Both the position numbers and the translations under genes were made by a program. Below are positions 15,277 to 25,391 of a stretch of 64,000 bases of DNA, in pieces. The notes below the pieces were generated by a model. It saw nothing but the letters and a program-made list of their open reading frames with translations, was not told the origin of the DNA and did not search any database. This DNA comes from Candidatus Scalindua sediminis. GTDB lineage: Bacteria; Planctomycetota; Brocadiia; Brocadiales; Scalinduaceae. Every line of letters begins with the position of its first letter. Within the stretch, counting starts at the first letter, position 1. The stretch is taken from NCBI GenBank assembly GCA_008636105.1, contig VSDH01000002.1, positions 1-64,000 on the forward strand, in the 5' to 3' direction.

Positions 15277-16305
15277 CTATTTTTTAGAAGCATCTCCACT
15301 AGTCTTAGAAATAGAGGTCCTCATTTCTGTATCTGCCTGGATATTTCTAAGATGATAATAATCCATTATTCCGAGGTTGCCCTCCCTGAAGGCCTGTGAT
15401 ATTGCCTTTGGAATCTCTGCTTCTGCCAGCACTACCTTTGCTCTATTTTCCTCCACAAGGGCCGTCATTTCCTGTTCTCTGGCAATAGCCATTGCCCTGC
15501 GTTTCTCTGCCTCTGCCTGTGCAACTCTTTTGTCGGCTTCTGCCTGGTCAGTTTGAAGTTTTGCACCGATATTATGGCCTACATCGATATCGGCGATGTC
15601 GATAGATAATATCTCAAATGCAGTTCCTGAATCCAATCCTTTTGCTAAAACCATTTTTGATATTGAGTCAGGGTTTTCTAATACCTTCTTGTGTGTTTCG
15701 GCAGAACCAATTGTTGTTACAATACCCTCACCAACACGTGCAATGATAGTCTCCTCAGTAGCACCTCCAACCAATCTCTCTATATTCGCCCTTACCGTTA
15801 CCCTTGCCTTTGCCTTAAGCTGTATGCCATCCATTGCAACTGCATCAATTGTCAGTCTACCTTTGGTTGGGTCAGGACAATCAATAACCTTTGGATTGAC
15901 ACTTGTTCTGACAGCATCGAGAACGTCCCGACCTGCCAGGTCTATTGCACATGCCCTGTCAAAGCCCAGTTCAATCTTTGCCTTATCAGCAGCAATTAAA
16001 GCCCTGACAACGTTTGGTACATTTCCTCTTGCCAGATAGTGTGCTTCAAGTTGCGGAGTATCATAATCCAGTCCTGCCTTTTTTGACATTATGCGAGCCT
16101 CAACAATAACCCTTGCATGGACACGTCTGAATGTCATTCCAATTAATTGTAAAAGCCCGACATGAGCATCTGATGCTAACGCCTGTATATATAACCAACC
16201 GTATTTAAATAGTAAGATAAGAATTAATAATGAAAAAATACCGCCAATGACGATTGCAATTGTCAATATCTCCTTGGAAACGGCAAGCATAGGTAAATAA
16301 TTCAT
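15277..16305 (-). CDS. floA: Flotillin-like protein FloA
   Basis: A membrane scaffold protein (342 aa; usual size about 330) that organises functional membrane microdomains. One hydrophobic N-terminal segment (about 14-36) is followed by the FloA-specific block [22 protein letters not shown] and a long Ala/Glu-rich helical part ([20 protein letters not shown]). A strong AAAGGAGGAAAAA site lies before the ATG. It forms an operon with two NfeD genes upstream; floA and nfeD are widely co-transcribed, and the NfeD OB domain is thought to bind the flotillin. Confidence 0.93.
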   Translation of the reverse strand: MNYLPMLAVSKEILTIAIVIGGIFSLLILILLFKYGWLYIQALASDAHVGLLQLIGMTFRRVHARVIVEARIMSKKAGLDYDTPQLEAHYLARGNVPNVVRALIAADKAKIELGFDRACAIDLAGRDVLDAVRTSVNPKVIDCPDPTKGRLTIDAVAMDGIQLKAKARVTVRANIERLVGGATEETIIARVGEGIVTTIGSAETHKKVLENPDSISKMVLAKGLDSGTAFEILSIDIADIDVGHNIGAKLQTDQAEADKRVAQAEAEKRRAMAIAREQEMTALVEENRAKVVLAEAEIPKAISQAFREGNLGIMDYYHLRNIQADTEMRTSISKTSGDASKK

Positions 16306-16325
16306 GTTTTTCCTCCTTTAATTCC

Positions 16326-16787
16326 TTATAATTTAACTGGTTTTACAATTATCCTGTTTCCCTTTACGTCTATTACCTTAATCCTTGTATTTTTTGAAAT
16401 CATCTCGCCTTCTGAAATAACGTCTATTTTGTTACCTTTAATATTTGCGATGCCTGAGGGTCTTAATGTCGTTAGAGCGATACCCTCTTCTGACAATAAG
16501 TCATCTAATCTATCCCTTGCGGAAGAGAAGTCTTTTTCTGAAGCCTTTACTGAAAATGTCTTCGACAGGAGTTTGTACCATGATACAAAAAAAATTGGTA
16601 TAAAGCAAATCCCTAAACCGAGTAGTATATGGCCTAATAAATTTGATACGTATAAGTAAGCGAATATTATACTCGTAACAACGCATCCTGCACCGCAAAG
16701 ACCGATTATTGCCCCCGGTATAAAGAGTTCGACCGCTATCGCAATTAAACCAATTATAAACAGCGTTATTATTCCTGTTATACTCAT
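16326..16787 (-). CDS. Short NfeD-like membrane protein
   Basis: Residues 5-75 contain three to four membrane helices with the NfeD-typical AVELFIPG turn. After a charged linker comes a soluble OB-fold: TTLRPSGIANIKGNKIDVISEGEMI and IKVIDVKGNRIIVKPV. It lacks the protease domain present in the long NfeD next door. It starts 36 bp after the long nfeD stop and ends 21 bp before floA, as in a tight operon. Confidence 0.87.
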   Translation of the reverse strand: MSITGIITLFIIGLIAIAVELFIPGAIIGLCGAGCVVTSIIFAYLYVSNLLGHILLGLGICFIPIFFVSWYKLLSKTFSVKASEKDFSSARDRLDDLLSEEGIALTTLRPSGIANIKGNKIDVISEGEMISKNTRIKVIDVKGNRIIVKPVKL

Positions 16788-16822
16788 TTTCGCCTGTAGC
16801 TTTGTTGCGTTTCATTAAAGCT

Positions 16823-18322
16823 TTATAACGCCTTCACTACTATTCTGTTTCCTCTAACTTCTACTATCTCCACGGCTTGACCTTTTTCAATATATTCTCC
16901 GTCTGTTACTACATCCAGTGTGTGATTATTCACTTCGATCTTTCCTGTAGGATGTAATATTGTTACGGCCTTACCCTTTCTACCTGTTAAATCGTCCCCT
17001 CCTTCCGGTTGAGAGGGAATAACATAACCACCTTGTGTGGTTTCTGCAGCAGTTAAGATTAAACGGTGGAAAATCGGTATGCCCGGCATATATTTAATTA
17101 ACAGGAAAATTGCAATCCCACTACCCAGAAGACTGCACATAATTGTAAATATGTTTTTTATAAATGTCTCAACATCGTATGGTGTTATTGGGATGGTAAA
17201 ATCTTGAAATGATAAGATCAAACCTATTAATACCATAATTATTCCGGATATACCTGCGATACCGAAACCTGGTATTACGAGTATCTCTACAGCGAGCAAG
17301 GCGATACCTACGAAAAAGATGATAATTTCCGGTGTCTCTGCCAGACCAACAAGATGCTTGCTTAAGAAAACGGTTGCAAGGCACAGAATTCCAATTATTC
17401 CGGGCAGTCCAAAGCCCGGTGCTTTGAATTCTATCCATAGGGCAACCAATCCGATACCAAGCAAAACAGGTGCTATACTTTCCAAAAATCGTACCATTTC
17501 CTCAGACCAGTTTGTATCCAGTAAGGTTGTCACAACCTTATCTAAATTAAGTGATTTTAACAAGCTATCGCGATCTTCAACGATTTCTTTTGCAAATTGG
17601 TATTCGTGAGCTTCCTTTGCATACATGGTGAGAAGCTGCCCTTCTTCTATTATTAACTTTTTGGACTTTATCTTCTTTTTTTCCTCTTCAATCATTTCTT
17701 TAAGCCCTCTGCTTGATATATAATATCCCTCAGGCCTGTCTTCAGTAGTTATATAATAAACTTCTATCTCTTTGGTCACCATTGCCTCGGAAAGTAGAAC
17801 AGGGTAACCATTTTTTTCGGCAAACTTCCTAAACTTTGTTCTCAATACGGTTTGTATCTTTTCACCTACTGTTTTATAACCACCCTCAGATGAAGGGACA
17901 ATTGGTTCGCAATCGCCTAATTCAGCCTGAGGAGCCATGTAAATATCATTACACGAAATTGCTATAAGTGCTCCGGCGGAAATTGCCTTTGTGGGGATAA
18001 AGGCTATCGTTTTCGCATACTTGATATTGCTTATATACTCAGATATTTCGAAGGCGGGTTCTAAACGGCCACCATATGTATCAATCTCAAAAATTATCAG
18101 GTCTGAGCCATTTTCTTTAGCAATATCAGCTCTTCTTTCTAGAGAATTGTGAAGTCCTCCATCAATCATCCCACTCAACGGGATGATAGATACATTATTA
18201 TAGTAAGTATCTTCTTTCGTATCTGTCTTCCTTTTTTGTTCTTCTGAATCAGCTAGTAACAGTTGTGTAAACATGGAGGAAGTTAGCAGAAGTGAAAATA
18301 TAATGCTTATGAGTTTCTTCAT
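16823..18322 (-). CDS. nfeD: Long NfeD protein: ClpP-class serine protease, membrane and OB domains
   Basis: A signal peptide (residues 1-25) is followed by a ClpP-class serine protease domain (about 45-250). It shows DTYGGRLEPA and the nucleophile context KAISAGALIA, and a Lys in VGEKIQ is a candidate for the general base of the Ser-Lys dyad known in this family (PH1510-type STOPP). Residues 280-410 hold five or six membrane helices. The C-terminal OB domain (GRKGKAVTILHPTGKI...NRIVVKA) is periplasmic or cytoplasmic depending on topology. Such proteases cleave stomatin/flotillin-type partners, which fits floA in the operon. A plausible promoter lies upstream (TTGACA, 17 bp, TAAATT). Confidence 0.92.
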   Translation of the reverse strand: MKKLISIIFSLLLTSSMFTQLLLADSEEQKRKTDTKEDTYYNNVSIIPLSGMIDGGLHNSLERRADIAKENGSDLIIFEIDTYGGRLEPAFEISEYISNIKYAKTIAFIPTKAISAGALIAISCNDIYMAPQAELGDCEPIVPSSEGGYKTVGEKIQTVLRTKFRKFAEKNGYPVLLSEAMVTKEIEVYYITTEDRPEGYYISSRGLKEMIEEEKKKIKSKKLIIEEGQLLTMYAKEAHEYQFAKEIVEDRDSLLKSLNLDKVVTTLLDTNWSEEMVRFLESIAPVLLGIGLVALWIEFKAPGFGLPGIIGILCLATVFLSKHLVGLAETPEIIIFFVGIALLAVEILVIPGFGIAGISGIIMVLIGLILSFQDFTIPITPYDVETFIKNIFTIMCSLLGSGIAIFLLIKYMPGIPIFHRLILTAAETTQGGYVIPSQPEGGDDLTGRKGKAVTILHPTGKIEVNNHTLDVVTDGEYIEKGQAVEIVEVRGNRIVVKAL

Positions 18323-18362
18323 TTTAAATATTTACCTTTAACGTAACCGCTTTATATAATTA

Positions 18363-18435
18363 AATTTAGCAGAAAATGAAATACTTGTCAACTTCAAAAG
18401 TATCGGTTGACAACCAGTAGGCTTCAAGTTATAGT
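18363..18435. promoter_or_regulatory. Back-to-back promoters for nfeD and the PAS kinase
   Basis: Rightwards: TTGACA (18407-18412), 17 bp, TATAGT (18430-18435), towards the kinase. Leftwards: TTGACA (complement of 18386-18391), 17 bp, TAAATT (complement of 18363-18368), towards nfeD. The two -35 boxes face away from one another and form an inverted repeat, so a bound regulator could affect both units. Confidence 0.6.
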
Positions 18436-18562
18436 AGCCGTGCACGTTAGATAAATATCACAAGCAAATATAGGCCTTTCTATTGGGTGCGTCATAACAC
18501 ATCAAACAGATTTCAAAGCAAAAGAACTTATCAAGACAGAAAATTTAGATAAACCGTCGTAT

Positions 18563-19657
18563 ATGAATGAATACATGGATGATCTGGTAGAAAATGCGGG
18601 AGATGGAATAATTAGTATCTCAAGGGACGGGACAATAATGTCCATGAATCGGAGTGCTGAAGATATCTTCGGATATAGCAGGTCCGAAGCTATTGGTCAA
18701 GACATAGATATTATTGTGCCTCAGGATAAGTTGGTGGATGTAAAGGAACTATTGCTTGGTAAGGTGATCTCGAATGGTGAGGTAATACGCGGTTTTGAAA
18801 CGGAGAGAATAAGGAAGGATGGAAAGAAAGTCGCTGTTAATGTAACAATATCTCCGATTAGGGATAAGTCTGGTAGTGTAGTTGGTGCTTCAGGGATATT
18901 CAGAACCTTGACAGAGGAAGAATTCATGAGGAAAAGAATTACTCAGTTTGATAAGTTAATTTCCGTGGGAAAATTAGCTGCGGAGCTTGCCCATCAGGTT
19001 AATAGTCCATTAGGCGCAGTCGTAGGACGAATTCAGTTGATCTTAAAGAACATAGACAAGTTTGATAAGGAAATGCTTAGAAATAATTTGAAACAGATGA
19101 TGACTGGTTGTGATCACATTCAGACTGCTATAGGAAGTCTATTAGATTATTCAAGAAGAGTTGCGGGAAGAAAACCGGTTGATATAAATACTGTCATCGA
19201 AGATGCCTTAATAATGATGTCAACTAGATTAATGCTGAAAAAGATAAGCGTGCACAAATCTTTAACAAAAAATCTTCCTGAGATTATGGAAGTTGGCAGT
19301 GAACTAATTCACGTCTTCGTAAGTATTATGTCTAATGCTATTGATGCGATGGATAAAGGTGGTAGACTGGAAGTCATAACTGACGTTGTCAAGGATCCTA
19401 AAAATTCTTCAGTAAGTAAAGTTCGTATCACGATAATGGATACTGGTCATGGAATTAGTGAACAAAATATAGAAAAGATATTCACCCCTTTCTATACAAC
19501 TAAAGATGAAGGTAAAGGGACAGGTTTAGGACTTCCGATAGTTAAGAGAATAATTAAGATACATAAAGGTGATATAGATGTCTTGAGCAAAGTTAATCAA
19601 GGTACCAGTGTTATATTATCTTTTCCGGGTTTAATTGATGATGAAGAAGCAATCTAA
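18563..19657 (+). CDS. PAS-domain sensor histidine kinase (NtrB-like)
   Basis: A soluble kinase with no membrane segment. Residues 1-125 form a PAS/PAC domain (DGIISISRDGTIMSMN, then a C-terminal PAC with VTISPIRDKSG). The phosphoacceptor is His144 in ELAHQVNSPL. The HATPase has N box MSNAIDAM, G1 DTGHGI, F box FTPFYTT and G2 GTGLGLPI. It is the NtrB/AtoS type that phosphorylates sigma-54 activators. The next gene overlaps it and is the matching regulator. It likely senses a cytoplasmic signal through PAS; the ligand cannot be told. Confidence 0.93.
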   Translation: MNEYMDDLVENAGDGIISISRDGTIMSMNRSAEDIFGYSRSEAIGQDIDIIVPQDKLVDVKELLLGKVISNGEVIRGFETERIRKDGKKVAVNVTISPIRDKSGSVVGASGIFRTLTEEEFMRKRITQFDKLISVGKLAAELAHQVNSPLGAVVGRIQLILKNIDKFDKEMLRNNLKQMMTGCDHIQTAIGSLLDYSRRVAGRKPVDINTVIEDALIMMSTRLMLKKISVHKSLTKNLPEIMEVGSELIHVFVSIMSNAIDAMDKGGRLEVITDVVKDPKNSSVSKVRITIMDTGHGISEQNIEKIFTPFYTTKDEGKGTGLGLPIVKRIIKIHKGDIDVLSKVNQGTSVILSFPGLIDDEEAI

Positions 19658-21014
19658 TATATTAATTGTTGAAGATGATGTAAGTATGAGAGAATTCTTA
19701 AGTGATCTCCTTACTAGTGAGGGGTATAAAGTTGATTGGTCTATTCATGGAGCTGATGCAAAGAAAAAGGTAGAACGTAAGTCGTACGATATAGTAATAA
19801 CTGACGTTGTTATGCCGGAAGTCGATGGGGTTGAAGTTCTGAGATATGTTAAAGAAAAGAGTCCTGATACTTCTGTAATTGTTATTACAGGTTATTCAAC
19901 TTTAAAACAAGCCGTAGAACTTGTTAAGATGGGTGCTGATGATTATTTTAACAAACCTTTTGATAATGATGACATGTTACTTGTAATTGAAAAGGCTTTG
20001 AGGCGTAGGAAGTTCCTTAAAGACAGTGAGGGGTTCGAAGAAATTCTTGAAAAACCAGACACTTTTCCAGAAATAATTGGCAAAGGAGGAGCATTGCAGT
20101 TTATATTCGAAATGATGAAGAAGGTTGCAAAAACGGATGCTACTGTTTTGATTCAAGGAGAGAGTGGGACGGGAAAAGAGCTTGTCGCCAGGGCAATCCA
20201 TGATAGGAGTCCAAGGAGTAGTCACGCTCTTATACCTGTAAATTGTGGTGCTATTCCGGAAACGTTATTGGAGAGTGAATTATTTGGGCATGAAAAGGGT
20301 GCTTTCACCGGAGCGATAGTAAGAAAACATGGTTTATTTGAAATTGCAAATGACGGTACTATTTTCCTGGATGAGATTGGAGAAATGAGTTTCTTCCTTC
20401 AGGTAAAATTGTTAAGGATATTAGAAACCGGGGCTTTTAGACGCATTGGTGATACCAAGGATCTAAGTGTTAACGTAAGGGTTATTGCAGCTACTAATAG
20501 AGTTTTGAAGAGTGCAGTGAAAAAGAAAGAATTTCGAGAAGATCTTTACTACAGGCTAAATGTATTTCCGATTGACCTTCCTCCCCTCAGAGAACGTAAG
20601 GAAGATATTCCCTTACTAGTGGAATGGTTTCTCAAAAAGCACAAATTAACAGAAAAGAACGTGAGAGTCTCAGATGATGTACTTGAGGCATTGAGTAAGT
20701 ATAGTTGGCCCGGAAATATCAGAGAACTTGAAAATGTAATAGAACGTGCTGCTATTCTTAGTCCGGGTAAGGATATTGAAGTAGATTACTTACCTGTCGA
20801 AGTTAGATATTCTGATGATTCAACGTTGTATGGTGGTGAAACTTATGACAAGCCTTTTAAACAGGCTAAAGCTGAATTCGAAAAGACCTATCTTAAAAAA
20901 CTATTGGAAAAAACCTCATACGACATAGCAAAAGCATCAAAGATTGCTGGAGTAACAAGGGCATATGTTTATGAAATGTTGAAAAAGTACAATATAGATT
21001 ATAAGAAAAAATAG
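19638..21014 (+). CDS. NtrC-family sigma-54 response regulator
   Basis: Receiver domain (residues 1-120) with the acidic pair EDD and phosphoacceptor Asp in ITDVVMPE, plus the conserved Lys in FNKPFD. The AAA+ domain (about 145-385) has Walker A GESGTGKE, the sigma-54 loop GAFTGA and Walker B IFLDEIGEM. The C-terminal Fis-type helix-turn-helix is ASKIAGVTRAYVYEML. Three start codons follow one another (TTG 19635, ATG 19638, ATG 19641); an ATG overlapping the kinase gene by about 20 bp is likely, suggesting coupled translation. Its targets would have GG-N10-GC promoters; I found no convincing one nearby. Confidence 0.94.
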   Translation: MMKKQSNILIVEDDVSMREFLSDLLTSEGYKVDWSIHGADAKKKVERKSYDIVITDVVMPEVDGVEVLRYVKEKSPDTSVIVITGYSTLKQAVELVKMGADDYFNKPFDNDDMLLVIEKALRRRKFLKDSEGFEEILEKPDTFPEIIGKGGALQFIFEMMKKVAKTDATVLIQGESGTGKELVARAIHDRSPRSSHALIPVNCGAIPETLLESELFGHEKGAFTGAIVRKHGLFEIANDGTIFLDEIGEMSFFLQVKLLRILETGAFRRIGDTKDLSVNVRVIAATNRVLKSAVKKKEFREDLYYRLNVFPIDLPPLRERKEDIPLLVEWFLKKHKLTEKNVRVSDDVLEALSKYSWPGNIRELENVIERAAILSPGKDIEVDYLPVEVRYSDDSTLYGGETYDKPFKQAKAEFEKTYLKKLLEKTSYDIAKASKIAGVTRAYVYEMLKKYNIDYKKK

Positions 21015-21200
21015 AGTTTTTATGAAAATCTTGACTCAAACAAACATAATCAGCAATTAAGCCAAGTTCTGATACTGATACTTTACATAATAGTCAGTCT
21101 GTTATAAGTGTTATGTATTCTAGGTTCTCCATCTGGTAACTAACAGCTGGGATATTTTATTGTATATCGTTTGTTTGTTCACTATATTACTATACTACTA

Positions 21201-22508
21201 ATGAACATTTGTGTGATTGGAACTGGATATGTAGGCCTTGTAACGGGTGCCTGTTTTGCTGAATTCGGTCTTAACGTTACTTGCGTCGATAAGGATAAAG
21301 ATAAGATAAAAAAACTAAGTAGAGGAGAAACTCCAATCTACGAGCCTGGATTACAAGAGTTGATTCAGAGAAACGCAAAGCATGGAAGGCTTTCATTTAC
21401 CACGCATGTAGAAGAAGGGGTTAAGAACGCACTGGTTATATTCATTGCAGTGGGAACACCTCCAAAACAAGAAGGAGATTCAGATCTACGATATATCAAA
21501 GAAGTGTCAAAACAGACTGCAAAAACCATGGATGGTTATAAGGTGATCGTTACCAAGAGCACGGTTCCGGTTGGCACGGGGAAAATGATTGCGGATATTA
21601 TAAAGAGACATCAAAAGGTAAAAATGAATTTTGATATTGCATCAAACCCCGAATTCCTTAGAGAGGGTTCCGCGATTGAAGATTTTTTGAGGCCCAACAG
21701 GGTCGTGATTGGTGCTTCAAGTGAGCAGGCAATCGCCATACTGAAAGATTTGTACAGACCACTCTATCTAATTGAAACACCATTTTTGATAACAAATGTA
21801 GAAACTGCAGAAATGATTAAGTATGCATCCAATGCATTCCTGGCAACAAAGATATCATTTATCAACGAGATTGCGAACTTGTGTGAGAAGGTTGGTGCAG
21901 ATGTACACGGGGTGGCAAAGGGGATGGGATTGGACAAGCGAATAGGTTCTAAATTTTTGCATCCTGGCCCTGGTTTTGGAGGTTCATGTTTTCCCAAAGA
22001 CACAAGAGCCTTATCCCAGATGGCAAAGAATAATAATTGTGAACTGAAAATTGTCGAATCAGCAATCGAAGTCAATCAGCGACAAAGAACTGTAATGATA
22101 GACAAAATAAAGAAGTTGGTTGGTAAGCTTAATGGTAAGACAATAGGCATTCTAGGCCTCTCCTTTAAACCAAATACAGATGATACTCGGGAATCACCTG
22201 CGATTGAAATGGCTAAAATCCTCATAAAGCGTGGTTCCAAGATAAGGACATACGATCCGGAGGCATTGGAGACGGCAAAGGCGATATTCAATAGTAGTAA
22301 AGTGACTTATTGCAAAGATGCTTACGAGGTAGCCAAGGGGTCAAATGCGCTGGTTATTGCTACGGAATGGAACCAGTTCAGAATGCTGGATATGAAAAGA
22401 ATTAAGAGGCTCCTGAAAGAGCCCATCTTAATAGATTTGAGGAACGTTTACGATCCAAGCTACGTTAAGAAGCTTGGATTCTCGTACACATCTGTTGGAA
22501 GGAATTAA
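21201..22508 (+). CDS. ugd: UDP-glucose 6-dehydrogenase
   Basis: Oxidises UDP-glucose twice with NAD+ to UDP-glucuronate. The N-terminal Rossmann motif is ICVIGTGYVGLVTG (residues 3-16). The catalytic cysteine lies in PGFGGSCFPKDTRAL and the central dimer helix follows. Length (435 aa) is standard. The frame opens earlier, at 21171, but the ten extra residues are not family-like; ATG 21201 gives the canonical MNICVIG start. The product is the substrate of the decarboxylase at 24053, so together they would give UDP-xylose for surface polysaccharide. Confidence 0.96.
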   Translation: MNICVIGTGYVGLVTGACFAEFGLNVTCVDKDKDKIKKLSRGETPIYEPGLQELIQRNAKHGRLSFTTHVEEGVKNALVIFIAVGTPPKQEGDSDLRYIKEVSKQTAKTMDGYKVIVTKSTVPVGTGKMIADIIKRHQKVKMNFDIASNPEFLREGSAIEDFLRPNRVVIGASSEQAIAILKDLYRPLYLIETPFLITNVETAEMIKYASNAFLATKISFINEIANLCEKVGADVHGVAKGMGLDKRIGSKFLHPGPGFGGSCFPKDTRALSQMAKNNNCELKIVESAIEVNQRQRTVMIDKIKKLVGKLNGKTIGILGLSFKPNTDDTRESPAIEMAKILIKRGSKIRTYDPEALETAKAIFNSSKVTYCKDAYEVAKGSNALVIATEWNQFRMLDMKRIKRLLKEPILIDLRNVYDPSYVKKLGFSYTSVGRN

Positions 22509-22772
22509 GTTTCTTCGTAGCGGTCTACATGCCTGCCCGCCAGAATGCTCGTCGGTCTGGCGAATGGTAGGCAGTCTTTTTTAAGACCTTTTTAGCATAT
22601 CAATATTGTTTACTAATATACAATGGCTGGTACCATTGAGATGTTGATTACAAAAGACCCAATATGCTTGATTGGATCAAAAGGATAAAGTCCGTACTTA
22701 TGCGAACATGAAGAATAACTCGTTTGTTTCAAAACGAAATGGTCTGATTTGCAGCGCATAAACAACGATATC

Positions 22773-23675
22773 ATGAGAGGACCAAATTTCTTTATTGTTG
22801 GAGCACCAAGATCTGGCACAACTGCAATGAGCACATTTTTGCGAGACCATCCAAACATTTATATCCCTAAACGTAAAGAGCCATATTATTTTGCAGATGA
22901 TCTTACCGGCCTTAAACGACTGGACAGCCTGACACGTTATATGCGATTATTTAAGTCCACCAAGCAGTGCCATAAGGTCGTATGTGACGCATCGGTCTTA
23001 TATATGTATTCCTCAGTAGCAGTCGAGAACATTCACCGATTCAACCCGACTGCAAAGATCCTCATAATGCTCCGTAACCCTATTGACATGGTGCACTCCT
23101 TTCACTCTCATCTGCTGGCAATATTCACTGAGGAGAAACGGGATTTTGAGAAGGCATGGCGACTACAACCAGCTCGACAACAAGGCAAGTCCCTGCCGAA
23201 GCATTGCCGTAAACCCGCCCTTCTGCTATATTCAGAGATAGGCAAACTTGGTGCACAGGTGCAGCGAGTTTTGGACATATTCCCACGAGATCAGGTACGC
23301 GTCGTTTTTTTTGATGATTTTTTGAGGTCGCCACAGTTGGTTTATGAAGAGATTTTGGCTTTCCTTGATGTGCCTTCTGACGGCAGGATTGATTTCCCGA
23401 TCATAAACGATAACGTCGGTTCATACCGTATGAATTGGCTTACTAAATTGGTATTTAGTCCCCCCAGTATTGTTTCTCGTATCGAAGCATTGATCAAAAG
23501 AATATTGGGTATTGAGCAATTTGGTTTAGTTGCCGTCATCGGAAGATGCTTTGCCAACCAAGAGCGACGTCAGCCCTTGAGTGTTAAGTTTCGAAGGGAA
23601 TTGGCCGAAGAATTCCGAGAGGATATTCAGAAACTCTCTAGAATCCTCAAACGTGATTTGAAAAACTGGTGCTGA
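22773..23675 (+). CDS. PAPS-dependent sulfotransferase-like protein
   Basis: The 5'-phosphosulfate loop is FIVGAPRSGTTAMSTFL at the very N-terminus and the 3'-phosphate site is ILIMLRNPIDMVHSFHS about 95 residues on. These two motifs define the sulfotransferase fold. The length (300 aa) is normal for carbohydrate sulfotransferases. The ATG at 22773 is preferred over a TTG at 22749. Between ugd and the UDP-glucuronate decarboxylase, it may sulfate an extracellular polysaccharide; the acceptor is unknown. Confidence 0.87.
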   Translation: MRGPNFFIVGAPRSGTTAMSTFLRDHPNIYIPKRKEPYYFADDLTGLKRLDSLTRYMRLFKSTKQCHKVVCDASVLYMYSSVAVENIHRFNPTAKILIMLRNPIDMVHSFHSHLLAIFTEEKRDFEKAWRLQPARQQGKSLPKHCRKPALLLYSEIGKLGAQVQRVLDIFPRDQVRVVFFDDFLRSPQLVYEEILAFLDVPSDGRIDFPIINDNVGSYRMNWLTKLVFSPPSIVSRIEALIKRILGIEQFGLVAVIGRCFANQERRQPLSVKFRRELAEEFREDIQKLSRILKRDLKNWC

Positions 23676-23918
23676 CAAAATGCAGACACCATGCGAACGT
23701 GTGGATGGAAATTTAACATTTTCGAGAGCCGCGATTTTTAAAAACGAATAAAGGGCTAAAGAAGTTTTGCGGTAGAGAGGAAATTTTCATGGGGTACAAA
23801 GATAACTACGTTCATCCAAAGTTAAACAACATAAAGAATAAATCGTGTGTCGGTATTCTTTTAATGTATAATATTTTTCTTATAAATTACAGAAATTGCT
23901 AGACGGACTAATTCGTTT

Positions 23919-24053
23919 ATGACAAGCGCTACGAAATCAGACACAAAAAAGGTGAAACATGATATACGGATAATCTTCCAAATCTTTTCTGCCATCTTCG
24001 CTGTTTTGGCCTGGAGACATTATCCTTCTATTTTGGGTTGTGTATTAAGTTGA
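23919..24053 (+). CDS. Small single-span membrane peptide, SxtJ-like fragment?
   Basis: A 44-codon frame starting at ATG and ending in a TGA that shares its last base with the start of the next gene (TGATG), an arrangement typical of coupled translation. Residues 1-15 are Lys-rich; [23 protein letters not shown] then looks like a membrane helix ended by Trp-Arg-His. The pattern recalls the N-terminus of small SxtJ-type membrane proteins, which are usually longer (about 130 aa). It may be a remnant or a real small protein. Confidence 0.4.
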   Translation: MTSATKSDTKKVKHDIRIIFQIFSAIFAVLAWRHYPSILGCVLS

Positions 24054-25009
24054 TGAAAAACTTCACAAATAAAAGAATACTCATTACCGGTGGTGCGGGT
24101 TTTCTTGGCTCGCATTTGTGCGAAAGACTCTTGAATAGTGGAGATGAAGTATTCTGTGTGGACAATTTCTATACGGGACGAAAGGCGAACATTGCTCATT
24201 TGATGGAAAATCCCTATTTTGAGGTCATGCGACATGATATTTGTTTTCCATTGTATGCAGAAGTTGACGAGATTTATAACCTTGCATGTCCAGCATCTCC
24301 TATCCATTACCAGTTCGATCCTGTGCAGACAACGAAAACTTCGGTTCATGGAAGTATCAACATGCTTGGACTGGCAAAACGCATAAAAGTTAAGATATTA
24401 CAGGCATCGACCAGTGAGGTGTACGGAGACCCTAAGGTCCATCCTCAGGCTGAGACCTACTGTGGTAACGTAAATCCTATCGGACCAAGGTCATGTTACG
24501 ATGAGGGTAAACGCTGCGCAGAGACCCTTTTTTTTGACTATTACCGACAACATAATTTAAGGATAAAGGTAGCAAGGATCTTTAATACCTATGGGCCAAG
24601 GATGCACCCCAATGATGGCCGTGTTGTAAGCAATTTCATAATGCAGGCGCTAAGAGGTGAGGCCATCACGGTTTATGGTGATGGGGGCCAGACAAGGAGT
24701 TTTTGCTATGTTGATGATCTTATAAATGGTCTGATCATGCTTATGAATAGCCCTGATGACTTTACAGGACCTGTGAATTTAGGAAATCCTACAGAATTTT
24801 CTATCCTTGAACTTGCAAAGATGATAATTGAACAGACTGGCTCAAGATCTAAGATAGTCTTTAAGCCTTTACCTCAGGATGACCCAAAGCAGCGAAGCCC
24901 TGATATATCTCTTGCAAGAAAGATACTAAAATGGGAACCCAATGACGCTCTAGACAAAGGTCTTAAAAAGACGATAGCTTATTTTAAAGGCCTACTTGAA
25001 GAGGAATAA
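24053..25009 (+). CDS. UDP-glucuronate decarboxylase (UDP-xylose synthase)
   Basis: An extended SDR enzyme that converts UDP-glucuronate to UDP-xylose with bound NAD+. [16 protein letters not shown] (residues 10-25) is the cofactor loop, and the catalytic set is Ser in ASTSEVYGD with Tyr/Lys in [11 protein letters not shown]. The SCYDEGKR form and YYRQH downstream separate it from GalE- and RmlB-type enzymes. The start at 24053 is preferred over TTG 24038. Length (318 aa) is right for the bacterial, single-domain type. Confidence 0.93.
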   Translation: MKNFTNKRILITGGAGFLGSHLCERLLNSGDEVFCVDNFYTGRKANIAHLMENPYFEVMRHDICFPLYAEVDEIYNLACPASPIHYQFDPVQTTKTSVHGSINMLGLAKRIKVKILQASTSEVYGDPKVHPQAETYCGNVNPIGPRSCYDEGKRCAETLFFDYYRQHNLRIKVARIFNTYGPRMHPNDGRVVSNFIMQALRGEAITVYGDGGQTRSFCYVDDLINGLIMLMNSPDDFTGPVNLGNPTEFSILELAKMIIEQTGSRSKIVFKPLPQDDPKQRSPDISLARKILKWEPNDALDKGLKKTIAYFKGLLEEE

Positions 25010-25062
25010 TTATTACTAACTTTTTCATGGTGTATTAGCAATATTTTGAGGATAAAAAAACT

Positions 25063-25389
25063 GTGACAGTTTCTTCAAGAGGGATTGAGAGACGAGTTGA
25101 TAAAAGATTAGAGCTTTCACTGCCAATAACGTTACTTAACCAAGAAGTCAAATCAAAAAATATTAGCCCGGGTGGTGTTTATTTTGAAGTGACAGCGGAT
25201 AATATCGAAGAGTATTCTCTAGGGAAAACAACCATGATTAGAATTGTTACAAGCGTTTCTACTCCCGGGCTACCTAGTAAAATAGTCGAGCTTACTGGAA
25301 TTGGAATGATTATCAGGATAGACAAAATAGATGCCCGCTATAAGGGTAAAAGGTTTGGTGTGGCTTTGAAGTTCAGTGAAATGAAATAA
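25063..25389 (+). CDS. PilZ-domain protein, putative c-di-GMP receptor
   Basis: A 108-residue single-domain protein. The PilZ signature is present: an N-terminal RRVDKRLELSLPI (RxxxR type) and NISPGGVYFEV (D/NxSxxG). Together these bind cyclic di-GMP in the family. It starts with GTG. Placed behind polysaccharide genes, it may couple c-di-GMP to polysaccharide production, which is inference. A RAYT element was inserted 3 bp downstream of its stop. Confidence 0.87.
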   Translation: MTVSSRGIERRVDKRLELSLPITLLNQEVKSKNISPGGVYFEVTADNIEEYSLGKTTMIRIVTSVSTPGLPSKIVELTGIGMIIRIDKIDARYKGKRFGVALKFSEMK

Positions 25390-25391
25390 AT

